Below, one piece after another: positions 23,792 through 32,932 of a DNA stretch of 64,000 nt (position 1 is its first letter; every line of letters starts with the position of its first letter). The translations under genes and the position numbers were made by a program. The stretch covers positions 3,224,001 through 3,288,000 of the forward strand of contig NZ_CP009435.1 of NCBI RefSeq assembly GCF_000960995.1. Direction: 5' to 3'. Origin of the DNA: Burkholderia glumae LMG 2196 = ATCC 33617 (GTDB taxonomy: Bacteria; Pseudomonadota; Gammaproteobacteria; Burkholderiales; Burkholderiaceae). The notes under the pieces were generated by a model. The model was not told the origin of the DNA and searched no databases. It worked only from the letters and a program-made list of their open reading frames with translations.

Positions 23792-26020
23792 TCAGCTCTT
23801 GCGCGTGGCGCGCACCACGCCGGCCACCTCGCCGAGCAGCGTGCAGGCGCGCTGCACCTGTGCCGAATTCGATACCTCGACCGTGAACTGCATGACGGCG
23901 GCATTGCGGCGGCTCTGCGTCTTCACGCCGGTCACGTTCATCTTCTCGCGCGCGAACACCTCGGAAATGTCGCGCAGCAGCCCTTGCCGGTCGCTCGCGT
24001 CGATGATCAGGTCGACCGGATAAACCGATGCGCCGCGGCCGCCCAGCACGTCGGCCGACCAGGTCGTCTGCAGCACGCGTTCGGGAGCGCGCTCGGCCAT
24101 GCGCTGGAACATCGGGCAGTCGCTGCGATGGATCGACATGCCCTTGCCGCGCGTGACGAAGCCGCTGATCGGATCGGGCGGTGCCGGCCGGCAGCAGCGC
24201 GCGAGTTGCGTGAGCAGCGCGTCGACGCCAACCACCAGCACACCCGTGGAGGCGCCGTGCGCGACGCTCGCGCCGCTGCTGCGCTTCTCGAACTGCTCCG
24301 GCGCCTCCGCTTCGGGCTCGGGCGGCGGCGCGTCGGACAACGCCTGCTCGATATGGCGCAGGCTGAACTCTTCCTTGCCGACCGCGGCGAACAGTTCCTC
24401 CGGCGCCTTGAAGCCGAGCTTCGCGGCGAGGCTTTCGAGGTTGACCGAGGTCTTGCCCTCGCGCTGCAGCGTCTTTTCGACGAGCGCGCGCCCGCGCGTG
24501 ATGATTTCCTGCTGGTCGATCAGGTTGAACCAGGCACGCACCTTCTGGCGCGCGCGGCCGCTTTGCAGGTAGCCCAACTGCGGGTTGAGCCAGTCGCGCG
24601 ACGGGCCGCCCTCCTTCACGGCGACGATCTCGACCGTCTGGCCGTTGGTGAGCGCCGTATTGAGCGGCACCATCGCGCCATCCACGCGCGCGCCGCGGCA
24701 GCGATGCCCCAGCTCGCTGTGCAGGTGGTAGGCAAAATCGACGGGCGTTGCGCCGTGCGGCAGCGCGATCACGCGCCCATGCGGGGTCAGCACATAGATG
24801 TGGTCGTCGTCGAGCGAGGTCTCGCGCAGTTGCGCCCAGGCCTCGTTGCCGGCCTCGGCGGCCGCACCATCGGACACCTCGTCCTTCCACGCCAGCAACT
24901 GCCGCAGCCAGGCGATCTTGTCGTCGTACTTGTCGCCGGCCGAGAACTGCCCGCCGTAGCCGCGCGCGCCGGCCTCCTTGTAGCGCCAGTGCGCGGCCAC
25001 GCCGTATTCGGCGAAGCGGTGCATCTCCTGGGTGCGGATCTGCACCTCGAACGCGCGGCCGTCGTCGCCGATCACGACGGTGTGCAGCGACTTATAGCCG
25101 TTCGGCTTGGGCCGCGAGATGTAGTCGTCGAACTCGCGCGGCACCGGCTGCCAGAGATGATGCACGATGCCGAGCACCGCATAGCAATCCTTGATGTCGG
25201 GCACGATCACGCGAAATGCCCGCACGTCGTAGAGCTCGGAAAAATCGAGCTCCTTGCCGCGCATCTTGCGCCAGATGCTGTAGATGTGTTTCGGCCGGCC
25301 GCTGACCTCGGCCGGGATCTGTGCGGCGGCCAGCTCCCGCTCGAGCCGCTCGATCGCATGCGTGACGTAGGCTTCGCGCTCGGCGCGCTTCTCGTCGAGC
25401 AGCTTGGCGATACGCTTGTAGGTGACCGGGTCCTCGAAGCGGAACGCGAGATCCTCGAGTTCCCACTTCAGTTGCCAGATGCCGAGCCGGTTCGCGAGCG
25501 GCGCGTAGATATCGAGCGTCTCGCGCGCCACGTCGGGCGGCGGCTGCAGCTTGGCGGCCGCATAGTAGCGCAGCGACTGCAACCGCGAGGCGAGCCGGAT
25601 CATCACCACGCGGATGTCCTGCGCGAACGCGAGCAGCATCTTGCGCAGCGCCTCGATCTGCGCGCGCCGTTCGGCCTGTGCGTCACGGCTGCCGTCGCTC
25701 GCCTGGCGCGCCGCGATCAGGCTGACGGTGCCGAGCTTCAGCAGCTTGCGGGTGTCGGCCACCAGCCTCGCGACCTCCGCGCCGAAGCGCTGCGTGATCT
25801 CGGCTTCGGGATCGTGCAGATGCGGCGTGAGCGAGAACAGCGCGGCGGCCTGCACCGCCTGCGGATCGACGTTGAGCGTGCGCATGATCGCGACGATGCC
25901 GGCCGCGTGATCGGCGAGCCGCTCGCCCGACGGCTGCAGCGCGTCACCGGCATGCTCGCGGACATAGGCAAGCACCTCGTCGAACGCGGGCGACGCGTGA
26001 GCGGCGGAATCGACGTTCAT
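23792..26020 (-). CDS. relA: (p)ppGpp synthetase RelA
   Basis: 742 aa. The N-terminal HD-like domain is degenerate: where hydrolases have HDxxED the sequence reads ALFSLTPHLHD, so it is a mono-functional RelA and not SpoT. The synthetase domain carries RLASRLQSLRYYA, the catalytic EFDDYISRPKPNGYKSLHT region and VQIRTQEMHRFAEYGVAAHW. The TGS domain (VLTPHGRVIALPHGATPVDF), a Zn-finger/helical region with Cys pair CCRP, and the C-terminal ACT domain follow. It makes (p)ppGpp from ATP and GTP/GDP on ribosomes with uncharged tRNA. It sits just upstream of the tRNA-Val/thrS block. Confidence 0.95.
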   Translation of the reverse strand: MNVDSAAHASPAFDEVLAYVREHAGDALQPSGERLADHAAGIVAIMRTLNVDPQAVQAAALFSLTPHLHDPEAEITQRFGAEVARLVADTRKLLKLGTVSLIAARQASDGSRDAQAERRAQIEALRKMLLAFAQDIRVVMIRLASRLQSLRYYAAAKLQPPPDVARETLDIYAPLANRLGIWQLKWELEDLAFRFEDPVTYKRIAKLLDEKRAEREAYVTHAIERLERELAAAQIPAEVSGRPKHIYSIWRKMRGKELDFSELYDVRAFRVIVPDIKDCYAVLGIVHHLWQPVPREFDDYISRPKPNGYKSLHTVVIGDDGRAFEVQIRTQEMHRFAEYGVAAHWRYKEAGARGYGGQFSAGDKYDDKIAWLRQLLAWKDEVSDGAAAEAGNEAWAQLRETSLDDDHIYVLTPHGRVIALPHGATPVDFAYHLHSELGHRCRGARVDGAMVPLNTALTNGQTVEIVAVKEGGPSRDWLNPQLGYLQSGRARQKVRAWFNLIDQQEIITRGRALVEKTLQREGKTSVNLESLAAKLGFKAPEELFAAVGKEEFSLRHIEQALSDAPPPEPEAEAPEQFEKRSSGASVAHGASTGVLVVGVDALLTQLARCCRPAPPDPISGFVTRGKGMSIHRSDCPMFQRMAERAPERVLQTTWSADVLGGRGASVYPVDLIIDASDRQGLLRDISEVFAREKMNVTGVKTQSRRNAAVMQFTVEVSNSAQVQRACTLLGEVAGVVRATRKS

Positions 26021-26069
26021 TGGCGGCTCGGAATCGGGATCAGCGCGTTATCGGCTCGAATCGGCGCGC

Positions 26070-26423
26070 TCAGGCCTTCTGCGCGGCCACCACCACCACT
26101 TCGACGAGGCAGGCCGGGTTCGCGAGCTTGGCCTCCACGGTCGCGCGCGGCGGCGTGGCACCCGGCACGACCCAGCCTTCCCATACTTCGTTCATGCCGG
26201 CGAAGTTCGCCATGTCGGTAATGTAGATCTGCACCGACAGCAGGTTCGCCTTGTCGCTGTTCACTTCGGCCAGCAGGCGGTCGATATGGCCCAGCACTTC
26301 CCGCGTCTGGCCCTTGATGTCCTGGCTGGTGTCCTCGGCGATCTGGCCGGCCAGATAGACCGTGCCGTTGTGGACCGCGGTTTCGGAAAGACGGGGACCG
26401 ACGTGGTGACGAATGACTGCCAT
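26070..26423 (-). CDS. RidA/YjgF/YER057c family protein
   Basis: 117 aa from the ATG at 26423, the family's normal length. Segments GTVYLAGQIAEDTSQDIKGQ, VLGHIDRLLAEVNSD, SVQIYITDMANFAGMNEVW and the PPRATVEA motif, whose Arg corresponds to the catalytic Arg of RidA. The last strand reads CLVEVVVVA. RidA enzymes hydrolyse reactive enamine/imine intermediates from PLP enzymes; subgroups differ and not all are deaminases. It lies 49 bp upstream of relA on the same strand and downstream of the hydrolase gene. Confidence 0.93.
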   Translation of the reverse strand: MAVIRHHVGPRLSETAVHNGTVYLAGQIAEDTSQDIKGQTREVLGHIDRLLAEVNSDKANLLSVQIYITDMANFAGMNEVWEGWVVPGATPPRATVEAKLANPACLVEVVVVAAQKA

Positions 26424-26496
26424 GAAAATTCCCGGAAAGAAAAAGGTTGGAGGGACGGCCGCTTGAAAATGGCATGCGGCGCGGCCGAACTGTATA

Positions 26497-27399
26497 TTAT
26501 GACGCGTCTTCGAGGAAAAATCGGCGGGCGATCGTAATCTGTGCCGGGTCGAGGAAGGCCGGCGCATGGCCGACGCCGGGAATCTCGACGCCCGACACGG
26601 CCCGCCCGCGTGCCTGCATTTCGGCGAAGGTGGCCGCCGAGAGCAGGTCCGATCGTGCCCCGCGCACCACCAGCAGCGGCCCCGCGAACGCCTCGAAGGC
26701 GTGCCATAACACCGCCTCGCCGGCCGCGATCTGCTCGGGCGTGGCAGCCTCGAACGGCTCGGCGATGCGCGGGTCGTAGCGCACGCGCCAGCCGCCCGCC
26801 GGGTCCTCGCGCAGCAGCGGGCGGTTGATTTCGCGCCATTCGTCGGCCGTCAGCGGGCCGAACGTGGCGGCCAGTTCCGCGAGATGATCGATGCCCGCCT
26901 GCTCCGACGCGTAATGGACGTCCCGGCCGAGGTAATCGCCGATCCGCGCGAGCGAGCCGGGCTCGATACGCGGCCCAATGTCGTTGATCAGCATCTTCGC
27001 GATCGGCGTGTCGGGCAGGCCGCCCAGCACCATGCCGATCAGCCCGCCCATCGAGGTGCCGAACCAGTCCACGCGCTCGACGTCGAGCCGCGCGATCAGC
27101 GTGACCATGTCGGAGACGTACTGCGGCAGGCCGTAGAGACGCGGATCGGCGAGCCAGCCGGAGCGGCCGCGCCCGGCCACGTCGGGGCAGATCACACGAT
27201 AGCGGTCGGCGAGCGCCGCCGCGAGCCGGTCGAAATCGCGCCCCGAGCGCGTCAGGCCGTGGACGCACACCAGCACGCGCGGGTTGGCGGGGTCGCCCCA
27301 CTCGGTATAGGCGATCCGGTGCAGGCCCGCCGGGCTCGCGCATTGCACCTGGCGTTCGCGCGGCGCGGCGGAAGGGGAAGACTGGAGGGAATCGGGCAT
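26497..27399 (-). CDS. Alpha/beta-fold hydrolase
   Basis: 300 aa from the ATG at 27399. The oxyanion-hole segment is VCVHGLTRSGRDF, the nucleophile elbow GTSMGGLIG (Ser), and the distal His is in PGVGHAPAFLDP; an acid Asp is available in VRGARSDLL. It is a soluble esterase/lactonase/haloperoxidase-like hydrolase of unknown substrate. It lies 73 bp upstream of the RidA gene and could be co-transcribed with it. No signal peptide. Confidence 0.9.
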   Translation of the reverse strand: MPDSLQSSPSAAPRERQVQCASPAGLHRIAYTEWGDPANPRVLVCVHGLTRSGRDFDRLAAALADRYRVICPDVAGRGRSGWLADPRLYGLPQYVSDMVTLIARLDVERVDWFGTSMGGLIGMVLGGLPDTPIAKMLINDIGPRIEPGSLARIGDYLGRDVHYASEQAGIDHLAELAATFGPLTADEWREINRPLLREDPAGGWRVRYDPRIAEPFEAATPEQIAAGEAVLWHAFEAFAGPLLVVRGARSDLLSAATFAEMQARGRAVSGVEIPGVGHAPAFLDPAQITIARRFFLEDAS

Positions 27400-27544
27400 C
27401 GACGCGTCCTCGCGTTGGGCCGGCCCGGAGCCGGCAAACCGGCGGGCCAGGACGGCCCGCGCACAGACGCGATCGATTGTAATCCGCTTCGCCGAGCGGC
27501 AGCACCGGCGCCACACTGCGCGCCGTGCCGCCGCCGCGGTGGCG

Positions 27545-28186
27545 TCAGGACACGGCGCTCACGTCGAGCGGCGCGCCCGTCTTCGCCTTGATCTCCTCGA
27601 TGCTCACGCCGTCGGCCAGCTCGACGAGCTTGAGGCCCGCCTCGGTGACCTCGATCACGCCGAGATCGGTGATGATGAGATCGACCACGCCCACGCCGGT
27701 GAGCGGCAGCGTGCATTGGTCGAGGATCTTGTGCTGGTCGCCCTTCGCGACGTGCTCCATCAGCACCACCACGCGCTTGACGCCGGCGACCAGATCCATC
27801 GCGCCGCCCATGCCCTTGATCATCTTGCCCGGGATCATCCAGTTCGCGAGGTCGCCGCTCTTGCTGACCTGCATCGCGCCGAGGATCGCGAGATTGATGT
27901 GGCCGCCGCGGATCATCGCGAACGAATCGGCCGACGAGAAGATCGACGAGCCGGGCAGCGTGGTCACGGTCTGCTTGCCGGCGTTGATGAGGTCGGCGTC
28001 GATCTCGTCCTCGGTCGGCGACGGCCCGATGCCGAGCAGCCCGTTCTCCGACTGCAGCCAGACTTCCATGCCGGCCGGCACGTGGTTGGCCACCAGCGTC
28101 GGCAGCCCGATGCCGAGGTTCACGTAGAAGCCGTCCTGCAGTTCCTGCGCCGCGCGCGCGGCCATCTGGTCACGATTCCAGGCCAT
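27545..28186 (-). CDS. scoB: 3-oxoacid (succinyl-CoA:acetoacetate) CoA-transferase subunit B
   Basis: 213 aa. The catalytic Glu47 lies in SENGLLGIGP, the site that forms the glutamyl-CoA thioester in SCOT-family enzymes, preceded by NLGIGLPTLVANHVP. GGHINLAILGAMQV and LVAGVKRVVVLMEH are typical of subunit B. It starts 1 bp after the subunit A gene. It activates acetoacetate and related 3-oxo acids with CoA from succinyl-CoA, linking ketone-body or PHB metabolism with the TCA cycle. Confidence 0.95.
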   Translation of the reverse strand: MAWNRDQMAARAAQELQDGFYVNLGIGLPTLVANHVPAGMEVWLQSENGLLGIGPSPTEDEIDADLINAGKQTVTTLPGSSIFSSADSFAMIRGGHINLAILGAMQVSKSGDLANWMIPGKMIKGMGGAMDLVAGVKRVVVLMEHVAKGDQHKILDQCTLPLTGVGVVDLIITDLGVIEVTEAGLKLVELADGVSIEEIKAKTGAPLDVSAVS

Positions 28187-28187
28187 C

Positions 28188-28892
28188 TCAGTCTCCTTTC
28201 GCGCGCACGACGCGTTGTTCGATGCGTTTTTCCGGGGTGGCGTTCAGCACCAGGCGCTGCACGAAGATGCCCGGCGTGTGGATCTGATCCGGATCCAGTT
28301 CGCCGTTCTCGACGATCTCCTCGACCTCCGCCACGGTGATGCGGCCGGCCATCGCGCACATCGGGTTGAAGTTGCGCGCGGTGCGGCGGTAGATCAGGTT
28401 GCCGGACTTGTCGGCCTTCCAGGCCTTGACGAGCGCGACGTCGGCCGTCAGCGACGGCTCCAGCACGTAGTGCTTGTCGCCGAACTGGCGCGTTTCCTTG
28501 CCTTCCGCGATCACGGTGCCGTAGCCCGTGTTGGTGAAGAACGCCGGAATGCCGGCGCCGCCCGCGCGCAGCTTCTCGGCCAGCGTGCCCTGCGGCGTGA
28601 ATTCCAGCTCGAGTTCGCCGGCCAGGTACTGGCGCTCGAACTCCTTGTTCTCGCCGACGTAGGACGAGATCATCTTCCTGATCTGCCGCGTCTCCAGCAG
28701 CAGGCCGAGGCCGAAGCCGTCCACGCCCGCGTTGTTGCTGATGCAGGTGATGTTCTTGACGCCGGAGTCGCGCAGAGCCGCGATCAGCGCCTCCGGAATT
28801 CCGCACAGGCCGAAGCCGCCGACCGCGAACATCTGGCCGTCCGCGACGACGCCCTCGAGCGCGGCCGCCGCGCTTGGGTAGATCTTGTTCAT
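28188..28892 (-). CDS. scoA: 3-oxoacid CoA-transferase subunit A
   Basis: 234 aa. The CoA-transferase family I glycine-rich motif GGFGLCGIPEALI is near residue 25, followed by CISNNAGVDGFGLG, KMISSYVGENKEFE and FTPQGTLAEKLRAGGAGIPAFFT. It forms the heteromeric transferase with the downstream scoB (1-bp gap). The divergent LuxR-type gene starts 238 bp upstream. Confidence 0.95.
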   Translation of the reverse strand: MNKIYPSAAAALEGVVADGQMFAVGGFGLCGIPEALIAALRDSGVKNITCISNNAGVDGFGLGLLLETRQIRKMISSYVGENKEFERQYLAGELELEFTPQGTLAEKLRAGGAGIPAFFTNTGYGTVIAEGKETRQFGDKHYVLEPSLTADVALVKAWKADKSGNLIYRRTARNFNPMCAMAGRITVAEVEEIVENGELDPDQIHTPGIFVQRLVLNATPEKRIEQRVVRAKGD

Positions 28893-29130
28893 GTTTCTGT
28901 CCCTTCCTCTATGGAAAACAGTCGAACCGGTTCGCGACGCGCGGCGAAACGGTTCGCGCCATTCTAGTCACGCACGGATGACGCCCCGCTGACGCGGCGC
29001 CTGAGCCGCCGGCGTGATCTTGATTTGCTGGAAAGGGTACGATGCCGTGCCGATGCGGCACAATACGCAAAAATACATAAGCACCGACTGCCGCGCCCGA
29101 CGACGCGCGCCCGGAACCCGACACCGCCTT

Positions 29131-29676
29131 ATGCCCGAACTCGATTACCAGACCGCCTTTCACCTCGCGCCGATCGGCCTCGTGCTGTCGCGCGACCGCG
29201 TGATCGAGGATTGCAACGACGCGCTCGCGGCGATGTTCCGCTGCCGCCGCGGTGACCTGAACGGCCAGTCGTACCGCGTGCTCTACCCGTCGCCGGACGA
29301 ATTCCAGCGCATCGGCGAGCGGATCACGAAGGTGATGAGCGCGACGGGCAGCTATGCGGACGACCGCATCATGAAACGCGCCGACGGCGAACTGTTCTGG
29401 TGCCACGTGACGGGGCGCGCGCTCGACCGCACCGCGCCGCTCGCGGCCGGCATCTGGACCTTCGAGGATTTGAGCGCGACGCGCCGCGTGGCCGTCGAGC
29501 TGACGCCGCGCGAGCGCGAGATCGCCGCGCAGCTCGCCACCGGCAAGACCAGCAAGCAGATCGGCCGCGTGCTCGAGATCAGCTCGCGCACCGTCGACAT
29601 CTATCGCGCGCGGCTGATGCGCAAGTACGGCACCGGCAACACGGCCGAACTGATGCAGCGGCTGCTCGGCCAGTAG
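29131..29676 (+). CDS. PAS domain - LuxR-type HTH regulator
   Basis: 181 aa from the ATG at 29131. An N-terminal PAS fold (about 8-118; YQTAFHLAPIGLVLSRDRV, then LFWCHVTGRAL) is joined to a LuxR/FixJ-type helix-turn-helix (about 122-178; ELTPREREIAAQLATGKTSK, SSRTVDIYRARLMRKY). No receiver domain is seen, so the signal is sensed by PAS directly. It is divergent from scoAB, which makes control of ketone-body CoA-transfer plausible, but no operator is recognisable. Confidence 0.9.
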   Translation: MPELDYQTAFHLAPIGLVLSRDRVIEDCNDALAAMFRCRRGDLNGQSYRVLYPSPDEFQRIGERITKVMSATGSYADDRIMKRADGELFWCHVTGRALDRTAPLAAGIWTFEDLSATRRVAVELTPREREIAAQLATGKTSKQIGRVLEISSRTVDIYRARLMRKYGTGNTAELMQRLLGQ

Positions 29677-29734
29677 CGCGGTCACGCCGTCCGGCCCGGC
29701 GGCGGATGCGGGGCCGGACGGCGCCGCGGCGCGC

Positions 29735-30166
29735 TTATTCGACGCGCTGGCGCAGCGCCGTCTCGATCGACTCGCGCAGCAGATCGGGCAGCGGCACCGA
29801 CTTGCCGAGCGCATAGTCGACCCACACGCAGCGCGCGGCGCCGCGCGCGTAGAGATGGCTCGGATCGTCGGCGCGGCTCAGCTCGAAGCCGGTGTCGAAG
29901 CTGCTGCGGCCCGGCTTGGCCGCCGTCATGCGCGCGATCACGTCGCCCGGGTAGTGCAGCTGCTTCAGGAACTCCATCGACGCGGTGACGATCACCGGCC
30001 CCTGGCTCTCGCCGTTGCCGCCGGCGATGCCGAGCTGCTCGAACCAGCAGATCCGCGCCTGCTCCATGTAGCGGAAATAGACCGTGTTGTTGACATGGCC
30101 GAACGCGTCCATGTCACCCCAGCGGATCGGCATCGACATTTCGAAAACGGGAACGTACTCGCTCAT
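29735..30166 (-). CDS. Acyl-CoA thioesterase, hot-dog fold (YbgC/4HBT type)
   Basis: 143 aa. The catalytic segment RWGDMDAFGHVNNTVYFRYM has the Asp used by 4-hydroxybenzoyl-CoA thioesterase-like enzymes, and FEQLGIAG and FDTGFEL follow the family pattern. It hydrolyses acyl-CoA thioesters; substrate unknown. It follows the SDR gene by 28 bp, so the two are probably co-transcribed. Confidence 0.93.
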   Translation of the reverse strand: MSEYVPVFEMSMPIRWGDMDAFGHVNNTVYFRYMEQARICWFEQLGIAGGNGESQGPVIVTASMEFLKQLHYPGDVIARMTAAKPGRSSFDTGFELSRADDPSHLYARGAARCVWVDYALGKSVPLPDLLRESIETALRQRVE

Positions 30167-30194
30167 TGCTCTTTTCTTCCAGCAGACAACCGCT

Positions 30195-30971
30195 TCATGC
30201 GAGCCCGAATCCGTCGTCGGCCGAGATGATCGAACCGTTGACGAACTGCGACTCGTCGGCCGCCAGCAGCAGGAGCAGGCCGTCGAGATCCTGCGGTTTG
30301 CCGACCCGGCGCCGCGGCAGCATCGACTGCAGCTTCTGGCCCTGCTCGGTTTCCCACAGGTAATGATTGATCTCGGTATCGATGTAGCCCGGGCAGATCG
30401 CGTTCACGTTGATGCCGTGGCGCCCCCACTCGTTGGCCATGGCGCGCGTCATGTGCACCACGGCCGCCTTGCTCATCGAGTACAGGCCGATCTGCGGCAG
30501 CACCCGCAGGCCCGCCACCGAGGCGATGTTGATGATGCGGTACGGCGGCTTGCCGTGACCGTTGCCGCGCATCATCATGCGCTTGGCCACCTCCTGCGCG
30601 ACGAAAAACGCGCCGCGCGTATTGGTGTCGAACACGTAGGCGAAATCCTCGGGCGTCACGTCGACGAGCTTCTGCATCGTCGAGACGCCGGAGTTGTTGA
30701 CGAGGATGTCGATCGTGCCGGCCTCCGTCTCCGCGTGCGCGACCGCCGCGCGGATGCTCTGCGGGTCCGTCACGTCGAGCGACACCACGTGCGCGGCACC
30801 GCCCGCGGCCTCGATCTGCGCGCGCAATTCCTTCAAGCGCTCAACGCGGCGACTCGCGAGCACCACCTTCGCGCCCGCCTCCGAGAGCACCTGCGCGAAG
30901 CGCTGGCCGAGCCCGCTCGAGGCGCCCGTCACCATCGCCACCTTGCCTTCCAGATTGATCGAACGACCCAT
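30195..30971 (-). CDS. Short-chain dehydrogenase/reductase
   Basis: 258 aa from the ATG at 30971. The Rossmann motif TGASSGLGQ is near residue 15, then LVNNSGVS, the catalytic Ser in INIASVAG and YSMSK (Tyr-x3-Lys), and PGYIDTEIN. The classical SDR family works with NAD(P)H. Together with the downstream thioesterase and the divergent ETF-QO it suggests fatty-acid or acyl-CoA metabolism, but the substrate is unknown. The gene is 169 bp from the divergent ETF-QO gene. Confidence 0.93.
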   Translation of the reverse strand: MGRSINLEGKVAMVTGASSGLGQRFAQVLSEAGAKVVLASRRVERLKELRAQIEAAGGAAHVVSLDVTDPQSIRAAVAHAETEAGTIDILVNNSGVSTMQKLVDVTPEDFAYVFDTNTRGAFFVAQEVAKRMMMRGNGHGKPPYRIINIASVAGLRVLPQIGLYSMSKAAVVHMTRAMANEWGRHGINVNAICPGYIDTEINHYLWETEQGQKLQSMLPRRRVGKPQDLDGLLLLLAADESQFVNGSIISADDGFGLA

Positions 30972-31140
30972 TACCACTCCTTCACCGGTTGGCCCGGCAC
31001 GCCGTTTGCTGCCGGACAGGAACCCTATCACAAAAATAGAACGATCGTGCTAATGTTGGCGCATTCGGTTGCGGCAACTGTTTTGTTTAGCCGACAATAC
31101 GCTCCCAATTAAAAGCATTCTAACGGTTAGAGGAACGCCA

Positions 31141-32814
31141 ATGACCCCCGCAAGCCTCATCGAGCAGTACGGCCCCCGAGAATCGATGGAATATGACGTC
31201 GTGATCGTCGGCGGCGGCCCGGCCGGGCTGTCGGCGGCGATCCGCCTGAAACAGCTGGCCGCCGACAAGGGGGGCGAGATCAACGTCTGCGTGCTCGAGA
31301 AAGGCTCCGAGATCGGCGCGCACATCCTGTCGGGCGCCGTGATGGACCCGCGCGCGATCACGGAACTGTTTCCCGACTGGAAGGAACAAGGCGCGCCGCT
31401 CGAGGTGGCGGTCAGCGAGGACCGTTTCCTGTTCCTGAGCGAGACCGGCGCGCGGGCGGTGCCGAACTGGGCGCTGCCCGACAACTTCAAGAACCATGGC
31501 AACTACGTGGTGAGCCTGGGCAACGTCACGCGCTGGCTCGGCCAGCAGGCCGAGGCGCTCGGCGTCGAGATCTTCCCCGGCTTTCCGGCCGCCGAGATCC
31601 TCTACCACGAGGACGGCTCGGTGAAGGGCGTGGCCACCGGCAACCTCGGGATCGGCAAGAACGGCGAGCCGACCGAGAACTTCCAGCTCGGCATGGAACT
31701 GCACGCCAAGTACACGCTGTTCGCCGAAGGCTGCCGCGGCCACCTCGGCCGGCAGCTGATGGATCGGTTCCAGCTCAACGCGAACTGCGACCCGCAGGCC
31801 TACGGAATCGGCATCAAGGAACTGTGGGAAATCGACGCGGCGAAGCACAAGCCGGGCCTGGTGATCCACACCGCCGGCTGGCCGCTCGCCTCGGACACCT
31901 ACGGCGGCTCGTTCCTCTACCACCTCGACAACCACCAGGTGGTGGTCGGCTTCGTGCTCGGGCTCGGCTACACCAACCCGTACCTGTCGCCGTTCGAAGA
32001 GTTCCAGCGCTACAAGACGCATCCCGAGATCCGCCGGTTCCTCGAAGGCGGCAAGCGGGTGTCCTACGGCGCGCGCGCGATCACGGCGGGCGGGCTGATG
32101 TCCCTGCCGAAGACGGTGTTCCCGGGCGGCGCGCTGCTGGGCGACGACGCCGGGTTCCTCAACGCCTCGCGCATCAAGGGCAGCCACGCCGCGATCAAGA
32201 CCGGCATGCTGGCGGCCGAGGCCGCGTTCGACGCGGTGCAGGCCGGCCGCGAGCGCGACGAACTCGCCGCCTATCCGGCGGCGTTCAAACAGTCTTGGCT
32301 GTACACCGAGCTCTACAAGGCGCGCAACTTCAAGCAGTGGATGGCCAAGGGGCTCTATCTCGGCACGCTGATGGTCGGCATCGAGCAGAAGCTGTTCGGC
32401 GGCAACGTGCCGTGGACGCTGCACCACCAGCACGCCGATCACGAGATGCTGAAACCGGCCTCGCAATGCACGCCGATCGCCTATCCGAAGCCAGACGGCA
32501 AGCTGACCTTCGACCGGCTCTCGTCGGTGTTCATCTCGAACACCAATCACGAGGAGAACCAGCCGGCCCACCTGACGCTGAAGGATCCGCGCGTGCCGGT
32601 CGACGTGAACCTGCACACCTACGCGGGACCGGAGGCGCGCTTCTGTCCGGCTGCCGTCTACGAGTTCGCGAAGAACGAGGACGGCTCCGACCGCCTCGTG
32701 ATCAACGCGCAGAACTGCGTACACTGCAAGACCTGCGATATCAAGGACCCGACCCAGAACATCGTCTGGGTCACGCCGGAAGGCGGCGGCGGTCCGAACT
32801 ATCCGAACATGTGA
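31141..32814 (+). CDS. Electron transfer flavoprotein-ubiquinone oxidoreductase
   Basis: 557 aa. The FAD-binding motif VVIVGGGPAGLSAAIRL is at residues 20-35; EKGSEIGAHILSGAVMDP, GSFLYHLDNHQVVVGFVLGL and KGSHAAIKTGMLAAEA are typical. The C-terminal [4Fe-4S] ligands are visible in NCVHCKTCDIKDPTQNI. It is a membrane-surface enzyme that passes electrons from reduced ETF (beta-oxidation and amino-acid dehydrogenases) to ubiquinone. GAGGA precedes the ATG. A strong terminator follows. Confidence 0.97.
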   Translation: MTPASLIEQYGPRESMEYDVVIVGGGPAGLSAAIRLKQLAADKGGEINVCVLEKGSEIGAHILSGAVMDPRAITELFPDWKEQGAPLEVAVSEDRFLFLSETGARAVPNWALPDNFKNHGNYVVSLGNVTRWLGQQAEALGVEIFPGFPAAEILYHEDGSVKGVATGNLGIGKNGEPTENFQLGMELHAKYTLFAEGCRGHLGRQLMDRFQLNANCDPQAYGIGIKELWEIDAAKHKPGLVIHTAGWPLASDTYGGSFLYHLDNHQVVVGFVLGLGYTNPYLSPFEEFQRYKTHPEIRRFLEGGKRVSYGARAITAGGLMSLPKTVFPGGALLGDDAGFLNASRIKGSHAAIKTGMLAAEAAFDAVQAGRERDELAAYPAAFKQSWLYTELYKARNFKQWMAKGLYLGTLMVGIEQKLFGGNVPWTLHHQHADHEMLKPASQCTPIAYPKPDGKLTFDRLSSVFISNTNHEENQPAHLTLKDPRVPVDVNLHTYAGPEARFCPAAVYEFAKNEDGSDRLVINAQNCVHCKTCDIKDPTQNIVWVTPEGGGGPNYPNM

Positions 32815-32851
32815 GGCCGGGCCGGCCGGCACGCACCGCCGCCGCACGAAG

Positions 32852-32884
32852 AAACGGGCATCGCGCCGGCGCGATGCCCGTTTT
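32852..32884 (+). terminator. Rho-independent terminator after ETF-QO
   Basis: A 13-bp stem (32852-32864 with 32871-32883) with a 6-nt loop is followed by a T-run (32881-32884). It lies 38 bp after the ETF-QO stop. The stem also has A's on its other side, so it may serve the convergent aroC transcript. Confidence 0.85.
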
Positions 32885-32932
32885 GCGTTGCGACGTCCGG
32901 CGCCGCCGTGACGGCGCGCGCATGACGGTGCG